Positions 1 through 6,762 of a stretch of 12,039 bases of DNA are shown in pieces. The notes under the pieces were generated by a model. It was not told the DNA's origin and ran no database searches. It saw only the letters and a program-made list of their open reading frames with translations. The first letter of the stretch is position 1. Every line of letters begins with the position of its first letter. Origin of the DNA: Clostridiales bacterium (GTDB lineage: Bacteria; Bacillota; Clostridia; Lachnospirales; WRAX01). The stretch covers positions 1 to 12,039 of the forward strand of contig JAITMW010000141.1 in assembly GCA_031277155.1 (NCBI GenBank). Direction: 5' to 3'. A program made the position numbers and the translations under genes.

Positions 1-191
1 ATTTGCTTTGGTCGCGCACCAAAGAGAGGGGCAAGGCTTGCCCTCGCATTATAAATCGCACGTGTTGCCGACATCGCGGCACAATGGCCGCCGCGGCCGC
101 CGTTGCCAAATTGCGACAATGCCTCTGCAACTGTTTGTTTAACAATGTCTGGCTTATAATATGATGTACTTGCAGAATCAAAATATATCAC
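1..191 (-). CDS. Cysteine desulfurase / selenocysteine lyase family protein (class V aminotransferase fold), N-terminal 63 codons, cut by the window edge
   Basis: Translating the minus strand from the GTG at 191-189 gives a frame that stays open to base 1. It begins with V/M-IYFDSASTSYYKP and continues with GNGGRGGH, ATRAIYNAR and LAPLFGA. This is the usual start of PLP-dependent cysteine desulfurase-like proteins (IYFDNAAT..KP, then GRGxH, then the R..LA.LF helix), the subgroup often found beside selD and yedF. Such enzymes release sulfur or selenium from cysteine or selenocysteine; here the neighbours suggest selenium supply to SelD, which is inference. The PLP lysine and catalytic cysteine lie beyond the left edge. 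The GTG start overlaps the TGA of full-length yedF (GTGA), a typical coupled junction; no strong Shine-Dalgarno site is seen. The frame has no listed ATG near its start, which is why simple ORF calling misses it. The family is fairly sure, the exact substrate unknown. Confidence 0.82.
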   Translation of the reverse strand, partial: MIYFDSASTSYYKPDIVKQTVAEALSQFGNGGRGGHCAAMSATRAIYNARASLAPLFGARPKQ

Positions 192-760
192 GGCCTAATC
201 ACATTCCCGCCCTGCAGCATATTGACAATGGCATACATATTGGTTGTTTCGCCCACGGCAAGTTTGTCCTAACAATCAAAATGGCTTACGCACAGTCCGC
301 AGGACAGAATCCTCACACCTGCTGCGGCAAGGGCTCGCAAGTCTTCCAACACATGGGAGCCCTCCACAGTCAGCATCACACCGCGATTGTAAAATACAAC
401 TGTCTGTGGTAATACATCCAATTGTGTCAGTGCGAAAATGAAGCCGCCCATCAGCTTGCGCCCCAAATCATCATCACCCTGGCCCATCACATCGCTCGCA
501 ATCACAACAATACCACCGGTTTCGCTGTCTGACGCTTCTTCATGCAGGGCTTCAGGGTTGGTAATAATCGCAAAATATCCATCGCGCGTGACACTCACAG
601 CATCATGGCCAAGAGAGCCTAAGTATTTTTTTACATTTTCCAGCGAAATCCCATTATCCACGCGAATTTCCAGCGGCCCTCCGCCATTTTCTGCCAGCGC
701 CCTTTTTGCCTTAATCACAGGCATCGGACAGACATCGCCAATGCAGTCCACAATTTTCAT
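188..760 (-). CDS. yedF: YedF, sulfurtransferase-like selenium metabolism protein (TusA + DsrE domains), interrupted by an in-frame UAG
   Basis: Residues 1-72 form a TusA/SirA-like domain with the CPMP motif (Cys11, Pro14). A short acidic linker leads to a DsrE-like domain (about 83-163) ending in the conserved SCGLC (Cys154, Cys157). YedF family proteins accompany SelD and are thought to handle sulfur or selenium; the exact reaction is not established. Frame-reading gives a stop, TAG, at codon 164 (269-271), so a standard call would be 269-760, 163 residues. However, the same frame then continues DKLAVGETTNMY..., the normal YedF C-terminus, to a TGA at 188-190, for 190 codons. The amber sits where relatives usually have Lys (..LKDKLAVG.., from memory), one base from AAG. 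The start ATG has a good site (GGAGAAGG) directly after the selD stop; selD and yedF are in the same frame, separated by three codons. Product may be truncated, read through, or the gene recently broken. Confidence 0.88.
269..271 (-). other. In-frame amber (UAG) codon inside yedF
   Basis: On the minus strand the codons read GAT TGT TAG GAC AAA CTT GCC. The 26 sense codons after the TAG encode a conserved YedF tail with no further stop until 190-188. I see no frameshift around it. The following base is G, which is not the classical read-through-prone UAG-C context. Whether it terminates, is suppressed, or is a sequencing error cannot be told from the sequence. Confidence 0.9.
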
Positions 761-769
761 GGCCTTCTC

Positions 770-1792
770 CTATTCTATTACAATATTTTCCTGCCTTTTT
801 TTGACAACCTGCGCCACAACCGCCGCACGGTGCCCCTTTGCCGCCAGCTTTTCCACCAATGCCTCCGCATCAGCCTGTTTCAGGCTTATCAACAGGCCGC
901 CGGAAGTCTGCGGGTCCAGCAAAATTTCCTGCATGGGGCGCGAAATTTGCCCCAATCCCGCGACCTTACCTTCCAGAAATTGCCTGTTCTTCGCTCCGGC
1001 CGATGTGGTCATAAACTGCGCCGCAAGGCCCTGCGCCTCGCTGATATAGGGCACGGCGGCGCTTTGCACCACAATGGTGTAGCTGACATTATTTACCATT
1101 TCGTTAAGATGCCCCAGAAACCCAAAGCCCGTGACATCCGTAACCGCGGAAATATCACATTCGCGCGCCACATCCAGGGCATGGGAATTAAGGGTCGTCA
1201 TGGCCGCCACGGCCTCGTTGTATGCGGCCTCTCCGGCCTCGCCGCCGCCATGGGCCGCCATCACAATGCCCACACCAAGAGGTTTTGTCAGCACAATTGC
1301 ATCGCCGATTCTGCATGTATTATTTTTCAGAATTTTTTTCGGATGCACCACGCCCGTCACGGAAAGCCCGTATTTTATGGACGCATCGGCGATGGAGTGC
1401 CCGCCGCACAGCACGGCGCCCGCCTCTGCCACCTTATCGGCGCCGCCCGCTAAAATGGCCGCCAAAATCCCCGGGTCCTCGTCCTCGGGAAAGGCCACGA
1501 TATTCAGCGCAACCTTGGGCACGCCACCCATGGCCGCAACATCGCTAAGGGCGTTGGCCGCCGCAATTTGCCCGAAAATATAGGGGTCGTCCACCATGGG
1601 CGGGAAAAAATCCAGGGTTTGGATGATGGCCAATTCCTCCGACAGCTTGTAAACCGCGCCATCATCGCTTGTGTCAAAGCCCACAAGCAGATTTTTGTCA
1701 AAAAATGGCGGTATGCTTTGCAACGCCTTCTCCAGCAAACTTGCCGGCAATTTCGCGCTTCAGCCGCCGCAAAAAATCTTGCCAATGCCCAT
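770..1792 (-). CDS. selD: Selenide, water dikinase SelD, selenocysteine-containing (UGA at codon 11)
   Basis: SelD makes selenophosphate from selenide and ATP, the selenium donor for tRNA-Sec charging. The frame visible after TTG 1750 starts with LPASLLEKAL, too late for the family, because the active-site motif lies upstream. Reading upstream through TGA (1760-1762) gives GKIFCGG-U-SAKLPASLL, so the UGA falls at the catalytic Cys position and Lys14 matches the essential Lys (E. coli Cys17/Lys20). The ATG at 1792-1790 follows AAGGGGGTGAGG, a good ribosome site, and yields 340 residues, normal for SelD. Other hallmarks are GFDTSDDGAVY, DPYIFGQIAAANALSDVAAMGG, CGGHSIAD, DVTGFGFLGHL and DPQTSGG. 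A SECIS-like hairpin follows the UGA and selC lies just upstream. The stop is TAG (770-772), which merges into the yedF ribosome site. Confidence 0.95.
1732..1747 (-). promoter_or_regulatory. Bacterial SECIS hairpin for the selD UGA
   Basis: Counting the U of UGA as 1, bases 16-21 (CCGGCA) pair with 26-31 (TGCTGG), including one G-U pair, around a four-base loop AGTT. The loop therefore has G at 23 and U at 24, the same positions as the SelB-contacted G23 and U24 of the E. coli fdhF SECIS. The bulged U17 of fdhF is absent (C17 is paired). Position and loop match known bacterial SECIS elements; SelB binding is inferred. Confidence 0.75.
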
Positions 1793-1810
1793 GCCCTCAC
1801 CCCCTTGTTC

Positions 1811-1838
1811 AAAAAAATGGCCGATATAGGACGGCCAT
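1811..1838 (-). terminator. Intrinsic terminator after selC, upstream of selD
   Basis: On the minus strand ATGGCCG and CGGCCAT form a perfect 7-bp stem with an 8-base loop (TCCTATAT), followed at once by a run of seven T. It lies 12 bases after the tRNA and about 18 bases before the selD ATG. No promoter fits in the gap after it, so selD expression would need read-through or an attenuation mechanism. Confidence 0.8.
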
Positions 1839-1849
1839 GAAATTTTATT

Positions 1850-1946
1850 TGGCGGGAATATGTGGGAATCGAACCCACCCGGGCGGCTTCTAACCGCCGA
1901 CACAGGTTTTGAAGACCAGGGGGCACACCAGCACCCATCTATTCCC
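1850..1946 (-). tRNA. selC: tRNA-Sec (anticodon UCA)
   Basis: The minus strand carries a 97-base selenocysteine tRNA with encoded CCA. The acceptor pairs GGGAATA with TATTCCC (an eighth position is G opposite A), with discriminator G as in E. coli selC. The D arm is a 6-bp stem (GGGTGC/GTGCCC) with a 4-base loop, typical of tRNA-Sec. The anticodon loop is CTTCAAA with UCA at 1912-1910. A long variable arm pairs GGCGGTT with AGCCGCC. The T arm is GTGGG TTCGATT CCCAC, 5 bp. Length, long variable arm, long D stem and UCA anticodon together identify it. It delivers Sec at UGA codons, including that of the adjacent selD. Confidence 0.96.
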
Positions 1947-1952
1947 AAAATC

Positions 1953-1981
1953 ATTTTACTATAATTCGGACAGGATTTCAA
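1953..1981 (-). promoter_or_regulatory. Sigma-A-type promoter for selC
   Basis: TTGAAA (1981-1976) and TAAAAT (1958-1953) are separated by exactly 17 bases. The -35 hexamer overlaps the TGA stop of the rhomboid gene. The -10 ends 6 bases before tRNA base G1, so transcription may begin at or very near the mature 5' end. Start-site position is inferred. Confidence 0.6.
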
Positions 1982-2553
1982 GAGGAAATTTCTTTGCGAT
2001 TTATGATAAATCCAAAAATCGCGCCGCAAACACCACCCACAATATGCGTCACGCGGGAGATAGAATCCTCAATTGTCAGGCCGCTGACAATTTCGCGGCC
2101 AAGAAACAGAACAAAAACCACAATCAGCGTCAGGGGGATGCGCCCGCTGCGCACATTGGCAAAGCTGGCCAAAATCATAAACATAAAGACAATGCCGGAC
2201 GCGCCAAGCAGCACTGTGTCAAAAAACAAAATTTGCACAATGCCCGTGATGACAGCCGTAAAGCCCATTGTGTATATCAGGCTTTTCGCGCCGTATTTTT
2301 CCTCCAGAATTGGGCCAACCAGCAGCAATATCAAGAAATTGCTGAAAAAATGCTCGAAGTCGGCGTGGCCAAACACATGGCCGAAAATGCGCACATAAGC
2401 CAGCGGGTCGGTAAAGCTGCTGCGATATACCGAAAACACCGCCAGCGTCGAAGCATGGTCGGTTATGTTGCCCAAAAGCATCGCAAAAAACGAGATGGCG
2501 ACAAAAGTCAGCACCACGGGCGAGTTATATTGCACAAATGCGAGATTTTTCAT
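1978..2553 (-). CDS. Rhomboid family intramembrane serine protease
   Basis: A 191-residue polytopic membrane protein of rhomboid size. It has the signature GHADFEHFFSN (His63, His68, Asn72), the catalytic serine in LGASG (Ser119), and the partner histidine in VTHIVGG (His170), with hydrophobic segments at about 10-28, 68-82, 90-110, 113-132, 141-156 and 167-185. Rhomboids cleave transmembrane segments of other proteins within the bilayer. All catalytic residues are present, so it should be active; its substrate is unknown. The ATG is 3 bases after the stop of the upstream small membrane protein and has no recognisable Shine-Dalgarno site, so it is probably translationally coupled. It ends in TGA, which is shared with the selC promoter. 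Together with the small gene it forms the tail of the peptide transporter operon, though a functional link is only suggested by position. Confidence 0.9.
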   Translation of the reverse strand: MKNLAFVQYNSPVVLTFVAISFFAMLLGNITDHASTLAVFSVYRSSFTDPLAYVRIFGHVFGHADFEHFFSNFLILLLVGPILEEKYGAKSLIYTMGFTAVITGIVQILFFDTVLLGASGIVFMFMILASFANVRSGRIPLTLIVVFVLFLGREIVSGLTIEDSISRVTHIVGGVCGAIFGFIINRKEISS

Positions 2554-2556
2554 AAT

Positions 2557-2805
2557 TTAGCTAATCCACAGCACCAGCAGCCAGCCCACAAGTCCCATCA
2601 GCGCCGCAAAAGCCAGCGCCCACGGCAAAATAACCACAAAAGCGGCGCCGCACAGGCCAATAAAGTCAGAAAAAGTAAGCCTTTCCTGCGAATCGTCTAT
2701 CCTGGACGGCCTTTCTTGCAGGGCTTTTTCCGGGGCCTGCATATGCACCAGCGAGCGCTGAAAAATTTCTAAATCATCATCAATTCTTTTTTTGCTTACA
2801 AACAT
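2557..2805 (-). CDS. Small membrane protein of unknown function (82 residues)
   Basis: I do not recognise a family. The ATG at 2805-2803 is preferred over the upstream in-frame ATG at 2829 because AAGGGGTG lies just before it, and because the longer form would overlap the ATPase gene. The N-terminal half (1-47) is hydrophilic and charged (KKRIDDD, ERPSRIDDSQER). Residues 48-81 are almost entirely hydrophobic with a central proline (Pro61), consistent with one long or two short membrane helices in a hairpin. The ribosome site sits directly after the TAA of the ATPase gene and the stop is 3 bases before the rhomboid start, so all three are probably co-transcribed. It could be a rhomboid partner or substrate; that is speculation from proximity. 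Confidence 0.7.
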   Translation of the reverse strand: MFVSKKRIDDDLEIFQRSLVHMQAPEKALQERPSRIDDSQERLTFSDFIGLCGAAFVVILPWALAFAALMGLVGWLLVLWIS

Positions 2806-2818
2806 ATTGACACCCCTT

Positions 2819-3811
2819 TTAAAACACACCGTTTACCTTATGGCACATGGCAAAATGCCCTGTGTCAATTTCTCGATATTCCGGCGCATGTTCTTTGCAG
2901 ACATCCTGCGCATATATGCAGCGCGTATGAAAACGGCAGCCGCTTGGCGGATTTGCCGGCGAAGGTATGTCCCCTTCAAGCAATTTCCTCTCGCGCCTCG
3001 CCCTGTTGCGCGGGTCATACAGGGGTGCCGCCGCAAGCAGAACCTCTGTATACGGATGGCGCGGATTTGAAAAAATCTGCTGTTTAGAGCCCATCTCCAC
3101 AATCCGCCCAAGATACATAACCCCAACCTCGTCGCTTATCAGCTTTACAACAGAAAGGTCGTGGGAAATAAACAGATAGCTAAGGCCCATCTCGTCTTGC
3201 AGGTCTTTCAGCAAGTTGATTATCTGCGATTGTATCGAAACATCCAGCGCAGAAACAGCCTCATCACACACAATAAACTCCGGATTAAGGGCAAGGGCCC
3301 GCGCAATGCAAATCCTTTGGCGCTGGCCGCCGGAAAACTGATGGGGATAGCGCGTGGCTTGCTCCCTTGTCAGACCGCATTTTTCGATAATTTCTATGAC
3401 CTTCTCCTGCATCTCGCGATTATTTTTCACAAAGCCATGCTCTCTCAGGGCTTCGCCTACAAGCTCAAAGACAGGCAGACGAGGGTTGAGAGAAGAATAT
3501 GGGTCCTGAAAAATAATTTGCATTTTTGTGCGCAGGCTTTTAAGCTCGCTGCGGGATTTATCATAGACATTTTCGCCGTTAAAAATCGCTTCGCCGGAGG
3601 TTGGCTCATGCAGCTTCAAAATTGTACGGCCGGCAGTGGTTTTTCCGCAGCCGGACTCTCCCACCAGCCCCAAAGTCTCGCCTTTTCTGATATTAAAGCT
3701 GATATCGTCCACGGCCTTCACATGCCCCACGACGCGCCTAAGCGCCCCCTTTTTTATAGGAAAATGCTTTTTCAAATTGCGAACTTCCAGCAAATTTTCG
3801 CTATTCGTCAT
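2819..3811 (-). CDS. oppF: Oligopeptide/dipeptide ABC transporter ATP-binding protein (OppF/DppF type)
   Basis: A cytoplasmic ATPase subunit of 330 residues, the usual length. It has Walker A GESGCGKT (51-58), the Q-loop FQDP (101-104), signature FSGGQRQR (159-166), Walker B FIVCDE (179-184) and switch His218. The C-terminal Opp/Dpp extension has four cysteines (292, 298, 305, 323); in some Opp/Dpp ATPases this cysteine set carries an iron-sulfur cluster. It pairs with OppD to power peptide import through OppB/OppC. The ATG overlaps the end of oppD by 11 bases and has GGAGGGG upstream inside oppD, so expression is coupled. The stop is TAA. Gene symbol reflects family; the real substrate (oligo- or dipeptide, or another small solute) cannot be read from sequence alone. 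Confidence 0.93.
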   Translation of the reverse strand: MTNSENLLEVRNLKKHFPIKKGALRRVVGHVKAVDDISFNIRKGETLGLVGESGCGKTTAGRTILKLHEPTSGEAIFNGENVYDKSRSELKSLRTKMQIIFQDPYSSLNPRLPVFELVGEALREHGFVKNNREMQEKVIEIIEKCGLTREQATRYPHQFSGGQRQRICIARALALNPEFIVCDEAVSALDVSIQSQIINLLKDLQDEMGLSYLFISHDLSVVKLISDEVGVMYLGRIVEMGSKQQIFSNPRHPYTEVLLAAAPLYDPRNRARRERKLLEGDIPSPANPPSGCRFHTRCIYAQDVCKEHAPEYREIDTGHFAMCHKVNGVF

Positions 3812-4793
3812 TTCCTACCCCTCCTTCCAGATACAGATAGCAAGCAACCCGATGGCCCTCCGAAATCATCATCTCTGGCGGAAATTCTCCGGCGCATCGC
3901 GGCCCGGCCTTCTCGCATCTGGGATGAAACGGACAGCCGCCCGGCTTGTCGTTAAGGTCGGGGACATTGCCGGGGATAACCTCCAGCCTTTCGGCCTCTG
4001 TGGCCATGTCGGGCTTAGAGCGTATCAGGCCGATTGTATAAGGATGCTTTGGATTTTCAAAAATATCCACAACGCTTGCCACTTCGCACACCTTGCCCGC
4101 ATACATAACCATAACCCTGTCAGCCATTTCGGCAATAACGCCCAAATCGTGGGTGATAAATATTATGGACGCGTTTAAGCTGGATTTTAATTCATTCATC
4201 AATTGCAAAACCTGGGCCTGTATGGTCACATCCAGGGCCGTCGTAGGCTCGTCCGCAATTAACAATTTCGGCTTGCACGCAAGGGCCAGGGCAATCATAC
4301 AGCGCTGGCACATGCCGCCCGACAGCGTGAAGGGATATTCGTCCACGATGCGCTCCGCATTGGGTATGCGCACAAGGTTGAGCAATTCAATAACCTCCAC
4401 CTTGGCCTCCCTTTTGTTAAGGCCCTGATGCAAAATCATTGCCTCGGCAATTTGGTCGCCCACTTTTTTGATGGGATTCAAAGAGGTCATAGGCTCTTGA
4501 AATATAACGGAAATCTCATTGCCGCGTATGGCCCGCATTTCGTCATTGGATATTTTCAGCAAGTCCTTGCCTTCAAACAATATCTCCCCTCCCGCATATT
4601 TCGCGGGGGGGCTTTCCAAAAGGCGCAATATGGCCATGCTGGACACGGATTTGCCGCAGCCGGATTCGCCCACAATGCCCAAAGTCTCGCCTTCGTCCAC
4701 ATGATAAGAAATATCATCAACGGCTTTAAGCGCCTTGCCGTCTTGCATAAAATAGATTTTAAGATTTTTCATTTCCAGCAATTTGTTTGCCAT
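3801..4793 (-). CDS. oppD: Oligopeptide/dipeptide ABC transporter ATP-binding protein (OppD/DppD type)
   Basis: The second ATPase subunit, also 330 residues. It shows Walker A GESGCGKS (42-49), Q-loop FQEP (98-101), signature LSGGM (157-161), Walker B LLIADE (177-182) and switch His215. The C-terminal cysteine set is 287, 293, 300 and 318, as in OppF. The stretch after the signature reads MCQRCM, where many relatives have MRQRVM; the core LSGG is intact, so activity is not in doubt. The TAG stop lies inside the start region of oppF. The ATG has only a distant purine-rich site (GGGAGG, about 14 bases upstream, inside the end of oppC). It works with OppF on the inner face of the membrane. Confidence 0.93.
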   Translation of the reverse strand: MANKLLEMKNLKIYFMQDGKALKAVDDISYHVDEGETLGIVGESGCGKSVSSMAILRLLESPPAKYAGGEILFEGKDLLKISNDEMRAIRGNEISVIFQEPMTSLNPIKKVGDQIAEAMILHQGLNKREAKVEVIELLNLVRIPNAERIVDEYPFTLSGGMCQRCMIALALACKPKLLIADEPTTALDVTIQAQVLQLMNELKSSLNASIIFITHDLGVIAEMADRVMVMYAGKVCEVASVVDIFENPKHPYTIGLIRSKPDMATEAERLEVIPGNVPDLNDKPGGCPFHPRCEKAGPRCAGEFPPEMMISEGHRVACYLYLEGGVGNDE

Positions 4794-4804
4794 GTCGTCT
4801 AAGC

Positions 4805-5704
4805 CTACCTCCCTCTGCTCTTTGGGTCAACCGCATCCCTAAGCCCGTCGCCAACAATATTAAAGCACATAACAGTAAGAAAAATCATAACCCCGGGCGG
4901 AATGAAAAGCCACGGCCTGTTGGCCAAATGAATCATTTCTCTTGCAGGCTCTAAAAGATTGCCCCATGTGGGCGTGGGCGGCGAAACACCCATCCCCAAA
5001 AAGGAAAGGGCGGATTCTACCAAAATAACCGACGCCATGTTCAAAGTGGCGTATACAATGATGAAGGGCAATAAATTCGGCAGAAGATGCCGCGTTATTC
5101 TGGAAAAGTCGTTGATGCCCAGGGCCTCGCAGGCTTTCATATATTCGGCCTCGCGCAGCATCAATATCTGCCCGCGTATAATCCTTGTGATGCCGGGCCA
5201 CATCAAAGCACCGAAGGTGGCAATCAAAACCTGTATGCTGCTGCCAAACAGGGCCACAACAACAATGGCTATCATAATAAACGGCAAAGACAAAATCACT
5301 TCCGTCAGGCGCATGATAATTGTGTCAATCCATTTGCCGTAAAAGCCGGAAAGGCTGCCCAGCGTAAAGCCTATCAAGGTTGTGATGGCCGTAACCGCAA
5401 GGGCAATGCCAAGGGATATCCTGCCGCCCACAAACAACCTCGTAAACAGGTCGCGCCCGATGATGTCCGTACCCAGCCAGTGCTGCCCGCTGGGCGGTAT
5501 CAGCCTGTTGTCCGCAAAAAATATCTGCATCGAATATGGCGAAAAAATCGGCACAAAAATACACAGCAAAATTATGAAAATAAGCACGATAAGCGCGCCC
5601 ACAGCCAGCTTGTTCTTCATAAATTGCCGCCGCACAACGGCAAAATAGCTCTCGCTTTTGTTTGCCTTTAAAAGTTCGTTGTCTTTAAACACTTGCTCGC
5701 TCAC
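4805..5704 (-). CDS. oppC: Peptide ABC transporter permease (OppC/DppC type)
   Basis: A 299-residue inner-membrane permease of the binding-protein-dependent type. It has the OppC N-terminal extension (SYFAVVRRQFMKNKLAVGA) followed by the first membrane helix at about 33-53, the GTDIIGRDLFTRL motif, and the EAA loop that contacts the ATPases (EYMKACEALGINDFSRITRH, then LLPNLLP). The start is GTG at 5704-5702, chosen because GAGGCGG lies 5-11 bases upstream; the overlapping ATG at 5706 runs straight into TGA. The start is in the same frame as oppB, after the oppB TAG and four codons. It ends in TAG, 11 bases before the oppD start. Confidence 0.93.
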   Translation of the reverse strand: MSEQVFKDNELLKANKSESYFAVVRRQFMKNKLAVGALIVLIFIILLCIFVPIFSPYSMQIFFADNRLIPPSGQHWLGTDIIGRDLFTRLFVGGRISLGIALAVTAITTLIGFTLGSLSGFYGKWIDTIIMRLTEVILSLPFIMIAIVVVALFGSSIQVLIATFGALMWPGITRIIRGQILMLREAEYMKACEALGINDFSRITRHLLPNLLPFIIVYATLNMASVILVESALSFLGMGVSPPTPTWGNLLEPAREMIHLANRPWLFIPPGVMIFLTVMCFNIVGDGLRDAVDPKSRGR

Positions 5705-5716
5705 ATTTTCCGCCTC

Positions 5717-6691
5717 CTAATCATATTTAATCCTTGGGTCGGCCACCGCATACATAATTTCAGCAATAAGGGCCGATATCAAGGTGATTATAGCAACCAT
5801 CGTCATTACACCAATAAGAATTGGGAAATTGCGCCCCGTAACAGATTGCAGCAAAATTTGCCCCAATCCCGGCAATCCAAAAACAGCCTCTGTAATGGCA
5901 GAGCCGGAAAACAACGCCGGAAGCTGCAAGCCCAAAAGGGTGATTATGGGAATCAACGCGTTGCGCATGGCGTGACGGAAAATAATCCTTCTTTCTTTAA
6001 GGCCCTTTGCCCGCGCCGTCCTGATATAATCAGAAGTTATTACCTCCAGCATGGAAGAGCGGGTATAACGCATATATCCCGCCGCCCCGGTCATTCCCAA
6101 GGCAGTAACGGGAAGTATCAAATGCCACGCCCTGTCCCTCCAGATTTCAAGCAGGGTTTCGCCCCTTAAGCCAAAGGGCGGCGCAGACCCGAAGCCCGAA
6201 ATTGGCGTAAGCTCCATACCAACGCTAAAAATCAGGATAAGTAGCACCCCAAAGAAGAACACGGGCATACTTATGCCTATAAAGGCAATTACAGAACATA
6301 TGTTGTCAATCAACCTACCTTTATATATGGCGCTTAGTATGCCCAGGGGTATGCCCAAGAGCAGCGACACTATCATAGAGCTTATTGACAAGGTCAATGT
6401 GGCGGGCAGCGCCCCCGCAATCATTTCGGATACCGGGCGTCTGTGGGTGATGGATTCTCCAAAATCGCCCTGCACGGCATCCACAACCCAATTGAAAAAT
6501 CTTTGGTGGACAGGCAAATCAAGCCCAAATCTTTCCAGCATACGCTCCCTATGGGCAGGCGACAGGCGCGGGTCTTGTATATCAGCCAGCGGCCGGCCCG
6601 GCGCAAGTTCTGTAAGCAGGAATAAAAGGGCCAAAATGCCAAGAAATACAGGTATCATCTGCAAAATACGACGAATTACAAACCCTCTCAC
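5717..6691 (-). CDS. oppB: Peptide ABC transporter permease (OppB/DppB type)
   Basis: A 324-residue membrane permease of normal OppB length. It begins with the conserved RRILQMIPVFLGI helix, followed by an external loop (LAPGRPL...FGLDLPVHQRF) and a membrane core with the EAA loop DYIRTARAKGLKERRIIFRH and the C-terminal ADPRIKYD, a classic OppB/DppB ending. The start is GTG (6691-6689) with GGGAGG 6 bases upstream. The TAG stop is directly followed by GAGGCGG, the oppC ribosome site. A hairpin lies between oppA and this gene, probably lowering permease expression relative to the binding protein. Confidence 0.93.
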   Translation of the reverse strand: MRGFVIRRILQMIPVFLGILALLFLLTELAPGRPLADIQDPRLSPAHRERMLERFGLDLPVHQRFFNWVVDAVQGDFGESITHRRPVSEMIAGALPATLTLSISSMIVSLLLGIPLGILSAIYKGRLIDNICSVIAFIGISMPVFFFGVLLILIFSVGMELTPISGFGSAPPFGLRGETLLEIWRDRAWHLILPVTALGMTGAAGYMRYTRSSMLEVITSDYIRTARAKGLKERRIIFRHAMRNALIPIITLLGLQLPALFSGSAITEAVFGLPGLGQILLQSVTGRNFPILIGVMTMVAIITLISALIAEIMYAVADPRIKYD

Positions 6692-6719
6692 AATATCCTC
6701 CCTTTCTTCATATTTTTAT

Positions 6720-6762
6720 AAAGCCCTGCCAACTGCCACGATAGGGCGGCCAACAGGGCTTT
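6720..6762 (-). promoter_or_regulatory. Stem-loop between oppA and oppB (attenuator or mRNA stabiliser)
   Basis: AAAGCCCTG and CAGGGCTTT form a perfect 9-bp stem around a 25-base loop that can pair further. On the minus strand it is followed by ATAAAAATA rather than a clean T run, so it is likely a leaky terminator or an RNA 3' end protector for the abundant binding-protein mRNA. The same stem followed by ATTTT could act weakly on the plus strand. Confidence 0.6.

Noticed and set aside
5..47. Inverted repeats at the left edge (CTTTGGT/ACCAAAG and GAGGG..CCCTC) that look like a terminator
   Set aside because: They fall inside the desulfurase coding frame and have no T run.
86..102. GGCCGC/GCGGCC palindrome
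   Set aside because: Explained by Gly/Arg codons of the conserved GNGGRGGH motif of the desulfurase.
131..159. Possible plus-strand promoter ending in TATAAT
   Set aside because: The -10 is perfect but the -35 at correct spacing is poor, it lies within coding sequence, and no plus-strand gene follows.
161..441. Two short plus-strand frames near the left edge
   Set aside because: They are antisense to the yedF and desulfurase coding sequences.
269..772. Genome-wide reassignment of UAG to an amino acid
   Set aside because: OppA, OppB, OppC, OppD, SelD and the RNHCP protein all end at UAG at the expected family length, so UAG works as a normal stop.
1504..1938. 144-codon minus-strand frame
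   Set aside because: Runs through the tRNA and the selD N-terminal region in another frame; no family resemblance.
1760..2029. 89-codon minus-strand frame ending in FCGG at TGA
   Set aside because: It runs through selC. Only its last ten codons are real, and they are the selD N-terminus before the Sec codon.
1909..2772. 287-codon plus-strand open frame
   Set aside because: It is the antisense of the rhomboid and small membrane genes, rich in His, Gln and Lys from complementing hydrophobic codons, and runs across the tRNA end; no ribosome site or domain.
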